From positions 14,593,001 to 14,657,000 of the forward strand of contig NC_069375.1 in assembly GCF_021730395.1 (NCBI RefSeq): DNA of 64,000 bases. Direction: 5' to 3'. This document shows, piece after piece, positions 44,901-59,900 of the stretch. Source of the DNA: Mercenaria mercenaria (lineage: Eukaryota > Mollusca > Bivalvia > Venerida > Veneridae). The notes under the pieces are model-generated. The model saw nothing but the letters and a program-made list of their open reading frames with translations, ran no database searches and had not been told where the DNA came from. Within the stretch, counting starts at the first letter, position 1; every line of letters starts with the position of its first letter. The position numbers and the translations under genes are program-made.

Positions 44901-47900
44901 TACGAAAAGCCAGGACGTATCAATAAATTGATGACTTCCAATTACGAAAATACTAAAAAAAATACTGATCTCTGTTTTGTCAATTATTTAAAACTGAGAA
45001 CGATAATTTGCAAGCTTTGTCTAGAATAATGTTAGTCATATCTTGTAGTTTTCAATATCCATTTTTTTTGTTAATTGTTAGACTGTCACAATTGACTGCT
45101 TCCACATACCACAAAATTAAAGCATTCATTCCAGTCATAAATCACTATGGAAACCAATCAGTATGTGGTATATTGATGAAAATCAGTTTTGACCAGTTCC
45201 TAATTACTATCATTTTTTAATAGATTGATTTCCTGTTTGTTTTATCCCTCTGATGTACCCCTTCGGGGCCTTATGGTAATTTCCTGTCTTATCCGTTTGA
45301 TGTATGCCTTCAGGGTCTTATGATATTTGGAAAATGCACATTATTGTTATTTGCATGTCAATTGACAAAGGGATTAATAGAGCTACTACATAAAAAAAAC
45401 TTTAACCAATACACATGCCCGAACATTTAGTTCATTTGAAACTTTAAAATTAATTCACCAAACTATTTTTTGGATGGAAGGACATTTCTTCAAAAAAAAA
45501 AAAATGTCTGCAATAAGATTACATATAGAATAAAGTATAAGTTTTCAACTTTATTTAAATGACTTTCATACTTAATGTACTTCGACATTATAGCATTTTA
45601 CATTAACTAAATAAAATATATCGCACAAAGTACATTTCAGAAAATGGCAACAATATAATTATTTCAGAGCATTAAAACATTTAGAAAATCAGCTTATTTA
45701 AAAAAGACATAAAAATATCAGAAAATTAATTTACTATTTATTTGATCTGTTCTTTCTTAAAAAGAAAAAAAAAATCAAGACACTTGAAAGAGATCAAAGA
45801 AACAACTGCTACGATTTCAAGCAAAGAAGTTGAATAAAAAAATGTTTACTTCTCAGATATTTAGTTTTAAATTAGATTAATATATATATAGCAAACTGAG
45901 AAAATGTTGAATAAGCTTGGGAACTTGTTTTAATTATATCTGATCCGTAGCGCCAAAAGCAGACAACACATAATCTGTCACTTTTTCCACACCGTTTTAA
46001 AATGCCACAAATTCAATTATCACAAAAACCCTACTTTTTTTGAAAAATATATAGATTGTACCATAGCGTAAGGACTGCAGATGATAAAATGATGACTCTT
46101 GATTTGTTTTATTTGAGAATTAAAACATCACAACCCACACCGCTAGTTAATTCGCTACGAATTGCGAGGTCCTGTTTTCACCTCCAAGGTAATTTGCATA
46201 ATCGTGACGTCACGCCGACCTGATCAATAACACAATGAAAGCTAAGCTGCCTGCTTCCAGTTTGAATCCATTTAGTAGTTTTGTTACATTGCTATAGGTA
46301 CTCTACATTGCTGTTGGAAAATCATGAATAAATTTTATGAACTCACCTGGTGTATTCTTTTAGTTATTGTTAACTTCCAAGCTGCATGTAAACACAGTAA
46401 AATAACTCCACTCCATCCTGCTCTCAAACAAAGAACTTCCTGTGTAGATTTGAAATTTTGATATTCTTGGGCAAATGTGTCATTTACAGTCAGCTATTGG
46501 AGGATACATCTAGGATGTTAAAAATATTTTTGTACCACAGGTTGATTTTATTCCATTTACATACTCATTATTTTTGAAGTTTACCCTGATATTAAACAGA
46601 AAAAAGTTCAGGATTACTTTTTGGGTACATTTACAGCCCCCAAAAGTAGTTCATAGACTTTATTTTCATTGGTTGATCTCTTGTTATGAGTTTCTAAATA
46701 TAAAGCAGACAATATCTTATCATGCAGTCTGGGATAATCTCCTGTTGTGAGACAAGCAACAGGTACACTACAGAAGATTAAAAGAACCAAATAATTTATT
46801 ACTTGAATAATCGATTAAGAATCCCTTGGCCAGGTAACTTTTAATGAATTTTGGTGTAAAGAATTGTAATATCATATATGTAACTACTGTTAGTGCTGTT
46901 CTTTTTGGTGTTATTGGCAAACTGCCTCTTAATGGTGCGTTCTTCATGATTCCCCACAAATTCAGTAAGAACCCGGTTCTTATTTCATAATTTTTAACTG
47001 ACAGGTTTAATTGGGAAGGTCATGATAAGACCACAATCAGGTGATAAAGGCAATTTATTTATCAAACTAATTTATTGGGGTGTACTTTACAGGAATGAAG
47101 TGACATACTGATATTATGAAGTGTGAAAATATTTAATTAAACATTTAATTCTTCCTAAACATAATCCTTTGAAACAAACTGAAAACGGTCCATCATTTTG
47201 CTAGACTTTCACATATGTTTGGCTCCAAAAATTACAGACAAAATAAATGATGTAATTCGCACTCAGCATACCTCTGAAGACACAAATTTGTTTGACAACA
47301 GCAATTTCATGGTTAATTATAGGAAGGTCAGATTTCTTCACCCCCACATATTTGCCAATAAGTAGGTAAGAAGTTCTGATAACCGGGCTTCGCCCGGTTA
47401 TCAGAACCTCTTACCTATACTTATTCTAGGAGAAAAAGTCATGATATTTCAATAATTTTTAGCTCATCTGATTTTTTGAAAAAAAATGATGAGTTATTGT
47501 CATCACTTGAGCGGTTGTCGGCGTCGGCGTCTGCGTCGGCGTTGCCTGGTTAAGTTTTATGTTTAGGTCACCTTTTCTCCTAAACTATCAAAGCTATTGC
47601 TTTGAAACTTGGAATACTTGTTCACCATCATAAGCTGACCCTGTATAGCAAGAAACATAACTCCATCTTGCTTTTTGCAAGATTTATGGCCCCTTTTGTA
47701 CTTAGAAAATATCAGATTTCTTGGTTAAGTTTTATGTTTAGGTCAACTTTTCTCCTAAACTATCAAAGCTATTGCTTTGAAACTTGGAATACTTGTTCAC
47801 CATCATAAGCAGACCCTGTACATCAAGAAACATAACTCCATCTTGCTTTTTGCAAGATTTATTGCCCCTTTTGGACTTAGAAAATCAGTTTTCTTGGTTA

Positions 47901-50900
47901 AGTTTTATGTTTTGGTCAGCTTTTATCCTAAACTATCAAAACTATTGCTTTAAAACTTGCAACACTTGTTCACCATCATAAGTTGACCCTGTACAGCAAG
48001 AAACATAACTCCATCCTGCTTTTTGCAAGATTTATGGCCCCTTTTGGACTTAGAAAATATCAGATTTCTTGGTTAAGTTTTATGTTTAGGTCAATTTTTT
48101 CTCTTAAACTATCAAAGCTATTGCTTTGAAACTTGCAACACTTGTTGACCATCATAAGCTGACCCTGTACAGCAAGCAACATTACTCCATCCTGCTTTTT
48201 GCAATAATTATTGCCCTTTTTGGACTTAGAAAATAATTTTCTTGGTTGAGTATTATGTTTAAGTCAACTTTTCTCATAAACTATCAAAGCTATTGCTTTA
48301 AAACTTGCAACAGTTTTTCACCATCATAAGTGGACACTGAACATCAAGAAACATAACTCTAACCTGCTTTTTGCAAGAATGATGGCCCTTTTTAGACTTA
48401 GAAAATCATGGGTAGGACAATATTTCTATTACACAAAAAAAATCAGATGAGCGTCAGCACCCGCAAGGCGGTGCTCTTGTTTAAAGATTAGTTCAAAATG
48501 AATCTATCTGCAAGGTGAGTTTATATGACAAGTTGCATTACAATAAATGTTTTACAGTAAAACCTGCTTTAGCAGTCACCTCTATTAAGCAGCCAACCTG
48601 TCTTAGGCAGCCAGTGTCTCATTTCCCAAAATGGTCATAAATGCTATAAATTACCTGCATGAAGCAGCCATCTGCCATAAGCAGCCACTTTTTCCTACTG
48701 CCTTGGCTGGCTTCTTAAGACAGGTTTTACTGTAATTCCATTAGTTGTTTTACCTATCTAATTAAGTTAGTTGTAGTTATTGGTCATAAAACATACTAAT
48801 CCATTAAAATATTCTATGTTCACAAGAAATACCTCCCAAAAATTCTAAGTCCACAGTTCCCATCAATTTCCATCACAAAAATTTTCTAAGTTATTTTCTA
48901 TGCTATTTTCCATCCCAAAATTTTACTAAGTCCAACTTTTCATGGCAAAAGCTCCTGTTTCCATGGAAATTGATCAATATTTCAGCTGTAATCCATGGAA
49001 ATCCATGGCAGACTTGCTGTTCCATTCAATGTCCATGGAAAATTTCAATATTCCATGGATTTCCATGCTAATTGCCACGGAACTCCATGGAATTCCATAG
49101 CAAAAGCCTTATTACCATGGCAAATCTAGAGACGGGCAGGACCTTCAAACTTCACATGCTAATAGTACTTATTGAGTACATGACCCCTATTGACATCGGG
49201 GTCACCAGGTCAAAGGTCAAGGTCACTAGGTCAAAGGTCAAGGTGCTGCGGGGGCATTTGTCACCATAGTGACAGCTCTTGTTTTTTCAAAATTATGCCC
49301 CTTTTAAGACTTGACAGTTTTTGGTTAAGCTTTTTTATGTAAGCTGGTATCTCAGTATCCACTAATAGGAAAGGATTGATACTTCACACACTGGTTCACT
49401 GTCATGGTTTGACATGCAGTGCAAAGGGTCAATAACTCTACTTTGCATTTTACAAAATTATGCCCCCTTTTCAACTTAGGAGTTTTTGGTTAAGTTCTTA
49501 TATGTAAGCTGGTATCTCAGTACCCACTAATGGGAATGGATTGAAACTTCACACACTTGTCCACTGTCATGAGCTGATAAGTACTATGCAGGATCCATAA
49601 CCCTGTTTTGCTTTTTTACTAAATTATGCCCCCTTTTTGACTTTTGTATTCATTCAATTGACAAGGCTGTTGAATAGTCGAGTGTTGCAGTCCTCCGACA
49701 GCTCTTGTTTTTACTTGTTCCACTTTGACTGTTTTAGGTGTGGTAATTTGAGCGACAGACAAACCTGTAGTTTTAAAGTCTGTTTGACGTACAAAACATT
49801 AATTTTTGGCATACTTTTAGCGTCATTTTTATTGATCTTCTTAGTATAATACTTTCTATTGTAGACAGCATGTTTACATTCAAGAGACTTACATTTTCAT
49901 GCCTATCAATGACATTGTTTAAGGGGAAGTGATTATATCGTTGAGGTACCAGTTTCAGTGACCCTAAGAATATCACTATCAGAATTAGATAAATTCTTGG
50001 AGAAGAACTAATCTCATTTATGGATTACTATAGTGTAGCCTTTCCACAATTCAGATGATGTAAAATAGGAAGGAAAATCTTTCAGCAAAAATATTTGGTA
50101 CTGTTTATCACAACCGACCCTGATCTGCCTTACAGATTTTCTGTGGGACCTGTTTCAGTGACCCCTACCTTATTTCTAAACTAGTCCAGTTAGCCAGTAA
50201 TTGGCCTTTTGTCAATGTTTACTTTCACAAACTGAACAATAAAACAAGTAAAAACAATGTTAGGCCTTGTTCATAATTAAGTACAGAGCAAAACGGTTAT
50301 ACTGGTTATGCGGCATAAAATTCTGTAAATTATAAGGGGGTGGGCTTGGAAGACTGGGCATTATAATGCACTTTTGTTGGTAATATTCAAACATACTGTG
50401 TTGTATTATTCAATAAGATGCTGTTTATCTCATTTGATAAAATATGGAAACACAGGCCACCTCATGTCAACAGTATAGGAAGCAAAAGTTAGTTGTCATT
50501 TTTCAGATTGTCTATAATTACCAGTTAAAAGATATAAGCCAATCATTGATTTCAAAGCTGTATATTTCCTAAAAGTAATTGTTGGACTGTTCTATCTGCA
50601 TAAAAATCAGACAGAAAACAAGATGACATTTGCAACAAAACATAAAATAAATCAAAATGTTCCTTATAACCGAAGAGCTTGATCAGAATTTGAGAGCATA
50701 AAAAAGTAATAAGAAAAATGTCTCATAATTGGGGTTACCATGGAAATAACAATGCCACCAAACTGTCATTGTCAGCACAACATTTTCTTCGAGCATATCG
50801 AAAGCTGAAATGTTACTGTTAGCAAGCTTACTATAATTGATTACCTAAAATATTGCACTTAGAAATGGCAGCAGATTTTCAGAAGATCACTGAAACAGGT

Positions 50901-53900
50901 CATTCACTGAAACAGGTCCTCCTACGATAATATAACAATATTACAAAACCAATACCATACCATAATATCAACATAATGGATTTCAGAACCCCTTCCCCCC
51001 CCAATTTTCGTGTAATATGAACACATTTTTAGGCATTTTATCCAACTTTCAGTTGGGAATTTTAGAGTTAAAATTGGGAAAAGGGCCCAACTTTGGCCTT
51101 AAATTGACCAGAAAAAAAAATCCCACTGAATTGTATCATTTACAGATCCCTTGTATTGTTTTACAGGTTTATTCTATGGGCAATGAATCATGTGAAGAAT
51201 TTATTTGGTATTGAGGTGGAAGTGAGGGGAGAGGAAAACCTGAAGTCAGACAAACCTTTCATACTTGTTATCAATCATCAAAGCTCTCTCGACTGTATCG
51301 GTATGTCATATACCTTTTGTTATTATTTGTTTATTGTATACACGTTATACAAGCAGGTTTAACCCTTACTCTGCTAAATTTCTATAATGAACTGGTCAGT
51401 CTTCCAGTTTGGATCGAACCTATGTTAAAAGGGATGCTTACCAGAAAATATACTGACTGAATGGCAAACAGTGCAGATCTTGATCAGACTGCATGAATAT
51501 ACACCATGATCTACACATGTCACAAAGACAGAATCAATCATGACAAGCATGATAAGGATCATGACAAGCATGATAAGGTTATGAATGCTTTGAATGGTTT
51601 TAATTAGTTTAAATTTGAGTCTGGCCTGAATGTTCAGCATTGTATCTGTAGCACTGCACAGTTAAGGTTCTTCAAATACAATATAATAGTGCCAACTACA
51701 AAATGTAATTGAATTTTATAGTCATATTAATCTTTATTTAGTGGAATATCATAATGTCTTTTAAAATAACTGTCTCTGTTATGGCACAATAAGCTATTTA
51801 CATTGATGTGTTTTAATTAATTTTTGTGAATGTGATAAAATTTAAAAATTGATCTTATCTTAAGCCTTATCATGCTGGACAAGATTGGTTCTGCCTTTGC
51901 AACCAGTGTAGGTCATGATCATCCTGCACATCCAGGCAGTCTGATCATGATCTGCACTGTTTGCCATTCAGTCAGTATCTTTTTGGTATGCACCCCTTTT
52001 AACATTTAATGGTACTGTCCAAATTGAAAGACGGACAATTCATTATAGAAATTAGCCAGGTAAGGGTTTATTCAGTGTTTCATGAATAATACTTTTATAC
52101 ATACACAGTTTTTAGACTGAAAGCCTTACTGAAAATAACATTTTTGGCTTGTAAACTTGAAAATAGACTGTAATTACATGTATTTGTTAAAGTTTTGATG
52201 CACATGTTAAGAGAACTATTGAATATTTATACCAATTTTTATAGGTTTTAACTTTGTATTGGGAAATATTTAAGAATATTGCACAGCCTTTAGACCTCGA
52301 AATTATTTCCCAAAAGAATGAGTGTATAATTTCCCTATATATCTACAGTTATAACCATTATATATAAATGATTCAGATTAATTATGTAGCCTTAGTAGAA
52401 TTGAAAATAACAGTGTTAATGAACATTTTAATGCAGCAACAGTTATGAAACTGACTTCACAAATCATAAAAAACTCCAGATGTGATATTTAATCATTGAT
52501 ATGAAAAGTTTGGTATTTGATGTTCCACTGTAACTTAACTTAGTTTAAAAATGAGTATGTAACAATTTGGCTTATAGGCCATTAGTGATGCTGTAAAGGA
52601 GTCATGAAATAAGAATAAATGTCACACAATGACACACCTCAAGATTAAACAATGAATGTGACAGAAAAAGAACTATCAAATTGTTTAATTATGCAATATC
52701 CCACTGAACTTATAGAAAAATGTATCAGTTTTTCATTGAAACTTGAATTACTGTTTAATATTAATTGAATATTTTTAAAAGCAGGATTGATGTCTCAGTA
52801 AATATTAAGCATAAATAATAGAACCTTTCTTTCTTGAAGTTTTTAAATGAAATAAAGAACTTGTATTGCCCTTACACATTGCTGACTATTGTTAGGGATG
52901 TTTGTAATATGGCCACAAAGAGGATGTGCACTTATCAAGAAAGATTTAAAGTATGCGGGGCCATTTGGTCTAGCTGCTACTTTATGTGGCACAGTGTTTA
53001 TAGACCGATTGAACCGGGAAAAAGCTTTGGCCACAATGCAAAACACTGCCAAGATTATTCATGAGAGAAATGTAAGTGATCTCGCCATTCTCGGCATGCT
53101 GCTAGTGGATTATACGTTACTATAGAAAGTTCTAACCAACTTTCCACCTGCATTTCTTGTGACCAAACTTCCAGTCAAACTACAATAAATATTGGTATTT
53201 TTTTTAAACCCATTTTTAGCTCATCTGATTTTTTGAAAAAAAATGATGAGATATTGTCATCACTTGAGCGGTTGTCGGCGTCGGCGTCAGCGTCGGTGTC
53301 GGCGTCTGCGTCGGCGTTGCCTGGTTAAGTTTTATGTTTAGGTCAGCTTTTCTCCTAAACTATCAAAGCTATTGCTTTGAAACTTGGAATACTTGTTCAC
53401 CATCATAAGCTGACCCTGTATAGCAAGAAACATAACTCCATCTTGCTTTTTGCAAGATTTATGGCCCCTTTTGTACTTAGAAAATATCAGATTTCTTGGT
53501 TAAGTTTTATGTTTAGGTCAACTTTTCTCCCAAACTGTCAAAGCTATTGCTTTGAAACTTGGAATACTTGTTCACCATCATAAGCTGACCCTGTACAGCA
53601 AGAAACATAACTCCATCTTGCTTTTTGCAAGATTTATTGCCCCTTTTGGACTTAGAAAATCAGTTTTCTTGGTTAAGTTTTATGTTTAGGTCAGCTTTTA
53701 TCCTAAACTATCAAAGCTATTGCTTTAAAACTTGCAACACTTGTTCACCATCATAAGTTGACCCTGTACAGCAAGAAACATAACTCCATCCTGCTTTTTG
53801 CAAGATTTATGGCCCCTTTTGGACTTAGAAAATATCAGATTTCTTGGTTAAGTTTTATGTTTAGGTCAACTTTTTCTCTTAAAACTATCAAAGCTATTGC

Positions 53901-56900
53901 TTTGAAACTTGCAACACTTGTTCACCATCATAAGCTGACCCTGTACAGCAAGCAGCGTAACTCCATCCTGATTTTTGCAATAATTATTGCCCCTTTTGGA
54001 CTTAGAAAATCATTTTCTTGGTTGAGTATTATGTTCAAGTCAACTTTTCTCATAAACTATCAAAGCTATTGCTTTAAAACTTGCAACAGTTTTTCACCAT
54101 CATAAGTGGACACTGTACATCAAGAAACATAACTCTATCCTGCTTTTTGCAAGAATGATGGCCCTTTTTAGACTTAGAAAATCATGGGTAGGACAATATT
54201 TCTATTACACAAAAAAAATCAGATGAGCGTCAGCACCCGCAAGGCGGTGCTCTTGTTGTTGTGATACAGTTTTATTATTGTTATTAATTTATATTCAAGG
54301 AAAGCAAGGAACATTTGAATAGAGAATTTTCAATTGTGGGTATCATTAAAATAAGGAGACTTGGTGACAGCTGGCCAGTCCTTCCCTTTTATCATTAGTA
54401 CAAAATGTTGAGTAATTGTGAAAAGCATCATTATTTATTCCCAGGATGACATAAAACATTTGAGCCATGCCATGAGAAAATCAACATAGTGGGTTTGCGA
54501 CCAGCATGGATCCAGATCAGCCTGCGCATCCGCGCAGTCTGGTCAGGATCCATGCTGTTCGCTAATGGTTTCTCTAATTGCAGTAGGCTTTAAAAGCGAA
54601 CAGCATGGAGCCTGACCAGACTGCGCGGATGCACAGGCTGGTCTGGATCCATGCTGGTCGCACACCCACTATGTTGGTTTTCTCATGGCACGGCTCATTT
54701 ATCATGTTATATGTAGTAGTAAAAATAGAATAATGTTATTTATACAATTACTTAATTTGGCATATGGTACAAAGTACCCATATTGGTATTCTTGTCAAAT
54801 GTTACTTACAGCACATGTATATTATAACCAATTTCGATTTGGTATTATAATGGTGTATAATATGGTTTGGTGGCTATTTTGATTGGAAGTTTGGTATGGT
54901 ACAACTTGACAGAATCTTTACCACAAATTGAACTGGTCTATAGAATGATATATATCATACCAGTTTCTTCTTTTTTATACCAGTTTATTTAACTGGCTAC
55001 TGCTAAAGTTGCTCTAATATCACATGTAAAATGAGAAGTCTTAGATAATGGTCATGTTAAATGGAAAAGATTCTGTCAAATTGAATTCTTTCTACCCTGG
55101 AAAAATTACAAACATATTTCTTGCTTAAGCTTGGCATACAAAGCAGTAACTGTTGAAGAAAAAGTAATGGTAAGCAGAAAATGATACGGAGTTAGGTAAA
55201 ATTGTTAATTTCCAGGGTATAAAGAGTGAACAGTTTTAGTTGAACTTGGCTAATTTACTTTGCATGCCTGATTTTGTATCCCTGCCTAGGTATGACACAG
55301 ATATGGCCTAGCAGATGCTGCTGCTTGGTAAAGAATGAGCTCAAATATGCCGGACCGTTTGGATTAGCAGCTTTATTATGTGGAACTGTGTTCATTGATC
55401 GACTTAACAAGGAAAAAGCTCTTGACACTATGAAAAAAACTGTTGGAGATATAAAAAGTCGGAATGTAAGTTTGGCAAAAAATTGTCACATTGTACTTCC
55501 AGAAAAAGGAATGTGACATTTTGAAAATGATTGTTGAAAGTTAATGCTTGTGGTGAAAGCAGTCTCGCTGAAATTGCATTTCATTATTATATTATTATTA
55601 TTATTATACCAGATTTATATAGCGCCCTTTTCATGATCGATTTCACGTTCAAAGACGCTTTACATAGTTCAAATGCAGCCACACAGGGCGCATAATTCAT
55701 CCTCTACTAGTACAGACACAGAGCGATCTGACCAGAGGGACAGAGTGAGACAAAGCCCCCACGACAGAGAGATCAGAAATCAGATACAGGCTTGTCCGGC
55801 TAATTTAGCCTAGCTCGTTTCGAATAGACAGCCTGGTTCTTTAATGTGCCCAGTGTATAGCACTGATACACGCCAGGATTGCCTGGGTTCCTGACCAGTA
55901 CACCTCTAGTCGGGTGGGAAACACTGAAAAGCATTTCTGAAAATTCCCGAGTAGCTGCCGGGGATCGAATCCCCGACTTCAGGATTGGAAGGCCAGTGTG
56001 CAAACCACTGAGCTATCCGTCCACCATGAAATTAATTACTAACTACAAATTACGCAGTCGAGAACAAAAGCTTTGTGATACACATTTACTACATAATGCT
56101 TTTATAAGACTTATTTTCTAAATGTTGGTTTATACTAAACAGTGCAGCCGCGTCCAGAGTTTGTGCTGAAAAGTAAACTGTTAGTTTTAATTTTAGGAAG
56201 TGTCTTTAATTAAATTTCTGGATTCAAGTATCGGTACTCTTCTCTTTTAAATGTTAACTGAACATATTATCTAGAATTTTGTTATTTATATTCCTGACTT
56301 CCTTGCTGGCTTTGTTAAACGAAAGAGTTTTTAAGAGAACTTATTAAAAAGAAAATATTATCAAAGTCTATTAAAGGTTGTTCTAGCTCACCAGAGCCCA
56401 ACATACTTTAAGATGAGCTTTTGTGATCTCTTACCATCCGGCATCCTGCCAGCATTTTGTTCAAAGGACATTTCCTCTGAAACCCCTAGGCAGAAATTTC
56501 TGGAATTTAATTTGGATTAGTTCTTTTACAAAGTGATTCAAACGATTCTGCTGCAACTAAAAGTTGAAAATTCTTCAAACAACATTTGATCCAATTCTGA
56601 AATGATTTTAAAACAAATGTTTCATTGGTAGTCCTGTACCAAGACTTTCAAATTATTGGGATTCATGAAAAATTATGGCCAAAAGGGTGTATGCCACTTC
56701 CCAGTATATGTGTTATAATGGAAATATTAAAAATCATCTTATCTAGAAGTACCTGTCCAATTCTAAAATATTTTTACACAAAATGATCTTAGGGTGACCC
56801 AAAGACTTTTCAAAGTATTCCGATTCATCAATAAACATGGCAGCCGAAAGATGAAAATAGAAATATCTTCCAACAACATCTGTTTCTTAAATGCTGGTCT

Positions 56901-59900
56901 TTTTTAACATAATTTCACAGAAAATTTTCTCTGGTTAACTCTGTACCAAGATTATTCATATTACTCTGATGTGTCAAGAAATATTGCCACAGGAGCTTAT
57001 AAAAGAAAAATATGCCATCTCCTATACTGCTGGTCTTATTTTGAAATGATTTCACAAAAATGTTCTGTCAGTTACCCTCTACTGTAGTTGTTAAAAGCTA
57101 TCTTGTTTTGTAAAACAAAGACATGACTGCTTTAGGCCATTACACCGGGTCTTGTTTTCCCAGTATGGCTCATTGGAAAACCTCAAAATCATCTTTACTG
57201 CACCTGCAGGCTAGTTTTCAAAGTAATTTGACAGAAACATTTCTTTTTATACTGGTTAGAGTTGTGACACTCTGGTGAGTGATATAGGGCCATCACATTC
57301 CTGTACATTCCTTAAAGCAAATTTAAAGTAGGTATTTGATAAGTAAAACTTTGTGTCAGCCCAGAATATATTCTGAACTTGCATGCATGTCACTTGCATA
57401 AGAAAAAAAAGACACTTCCAAGCTGAAATCTTTGTACTGTTTCAGAAATAAGTCTTACATATTTAGAACTTAGTAATAGAAGCACTGTTCCCTTAGAAAT
57501 CATATACGCACAGTATTCCTCTATAGTTTAGAGCTTACATGTACTGCATGCCCAAAATTATATTAATTAAAAGCCAGTTTCTCTTAAAGACTTGTTGTTG
57601 CTGCTGATCTCACTTCTGTCTCTGTCAGCATCTACAAATTATGCAACAACTATAGAACATCAGATATCTTATTGATATAACTGAGGAAGCAGATGATTTA
57701 GTCTATTTCAATCGACCTGGCGGGGTGACGTTTCGCGACAGTCCACTGCATTTTGTGCAGGATATGTAGTATATTCGGCAACCTGATTTCTTATTCACTG
57801 GCCATCTACCTTACACTGTAACCACTGTTTCGTTCGTTGTTTAGCTTGACTATACCAAGTATAAGGAGAGCTATCCTACTTGACCTGGCATTGGCGTCCT
57901 TCCGCATCCCCACTATGGTTAAATTTTTTTATACACTTTCTCTTTTTTTTCTTATCTCTGTAATTACTTGATGGACTTGATTCAAACTTAAAATAGTTAT
58001 TCCTCATCATCACTCACATCATCTGACATAAGGGCCATAACACTGACACCAATATTTCATGATTTATCTCCCCTTTTCACTTAGATTTTCAGGTTAAAGT
58101 TTTGATGCACTTTCACTCTATATCTGTTATTACTAATAGATTTGATTCAAACTTAAAATAACTGTTCAACATCATCACCCACATCAAATGACACAAGATG
58201 CATAACTCTAGCACAAATATTTCACGAATTATTCCCCCTTTTTACTTAGAATTTCAGGTTAAAATCTTCATCCACTATTAGAGTTATTAAACACTCTAAG
58301 TGACAGTTCCAGCTTCCCCAGATGTGCCTAATTTCTGACTATCCAGCATCGAAATAGTCGAGCGCGCTGTCAGTCTCCTGTGACAGCTCTTGTTTAGATT
58401 GCCATTATTTGCATAAACTAGAGATTAACTCTGCCCTGCCAGGTCAAATAAAACGCACTACACCAAGTTTAAAGAATTGAAAGACAACAAAATGATATAA
58501 TTTTCAAAAGAGGATTGATTGAGTGTGCAGGACAACTTTTCCAGTCAGTTTTTAATCTTTAGCCTGCTGCCTGCAAGTGATTCTGCCTTTGCAACAAGTG
58601 CAAAACCAAGATCAGCTTGCACTGTTCTCTACTCAGTCTGTCAATTTTCAGTGAAAACCCTTTCTAAAAGTAAATGTTATTGCCCAAATTGAATGAAGGA
58701 CCAGTGCATTTTAGAAATTTAGTAGGCTAAAGGTTAAACAAATTTATATCAACAGTCATAATGGAAAAATGTTTTGACCCACTTATGTCAAATATCATAG
58801 GATGTTTAACCTTACACTGTCAAAATTCAGGATGATAAACTGTGATCAGAAAATGACCCCACCTCCATTGTTTTGGGGTCTGAAGGTCAAAGGTAATGAT
58901 CGCATTGACCTTCAGTGTTGAAGACTTTTGAAGTAAAAGTGGACGCAGTCAATAACACTGTAAAGGAGATTGGTGTAAAACTTGCTTATTGATTACAGTG
59001 CACAATGTATTGTTATAAAATTTCAGAGCTTTTTAATTTTCTTTATGTTTGACGAATCTTATGTTTTGGTGTATAAGCTTAGAACTTTCATTATCTATTA
59101 CAAAATTTTATAAATTTAATCACTTTTAAGCCTTTTCTAGTAAGACTTGAAAGTTAGTAAGCTGACATTTTTTTCTCATTACAATGTAGTGATAAAACAT
59201 TTTTTGCAATTGGTTAATAAGATTTAATAAAAAATGAGCCACACCATGAGAAAAACCAACATAGTGCATTTGCGACCAGTATGGATCCAGACCAGCTTGC
59301 GCATTCGTGCAGTCTGGTCAGGATCCATGCTGTTCTCTTTCAAAGCCTGTTATAATTAGAGAAACCGTTAGTGAAAAGCATGAATCCTGACCAGACTGCG
59401 CGGATGCACAGGCTGGTCTGGATCCATGCTGGTCGCAAAGCCACTATGTTTGTTTTCTCATATTGCGGCTCATTAATGACTTATCCAAATTTAAATGGAA
59501 ATGCTGTTTGATATTTGTTTTGTTATGATGAATTGATATGTGGTATCTATTTCAGGTAAAATTGTTGGTTTTTCCAGAAGGTACCAGAAATCATGATGGT
59601 AGCATGATGCCATTTAAAAAAGGAGCATTTCACTTAGCTGTCCAAGCACAGGTTAGATAAGAACATTTCACAACCCCAGGGTTCACTTGCCTTACATAGA
59701 CTTACATAAGAATTGATTTTTAGCTCACCTGTCACAAAGTGACAAGGTGAGCTTTTGTGATCGCGCGGTGTCCGTCGTCCGTCGTCCGTCCGTGCGTGCG
59801 TCCGTCCGTGCGTCCGTCAGTCCGTCCGTAAACTTTTGCTTGTGACCACTCTAGAGGTCACATTTTTCATGGGATCTTTATGAAAATTGGTCAGAATGTT

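Noticed and set aside
47602-54105. Repeated short frames reading [11 protein letters not shown] and similar
   Set aside because: They are translations of the central 170-bp units of HINE elements.
55945-56025. tRNA gene on the - strand
   Set aside because: Same reason: it is the tRNA-like head of a full-length SINE with an ATT-type tail.
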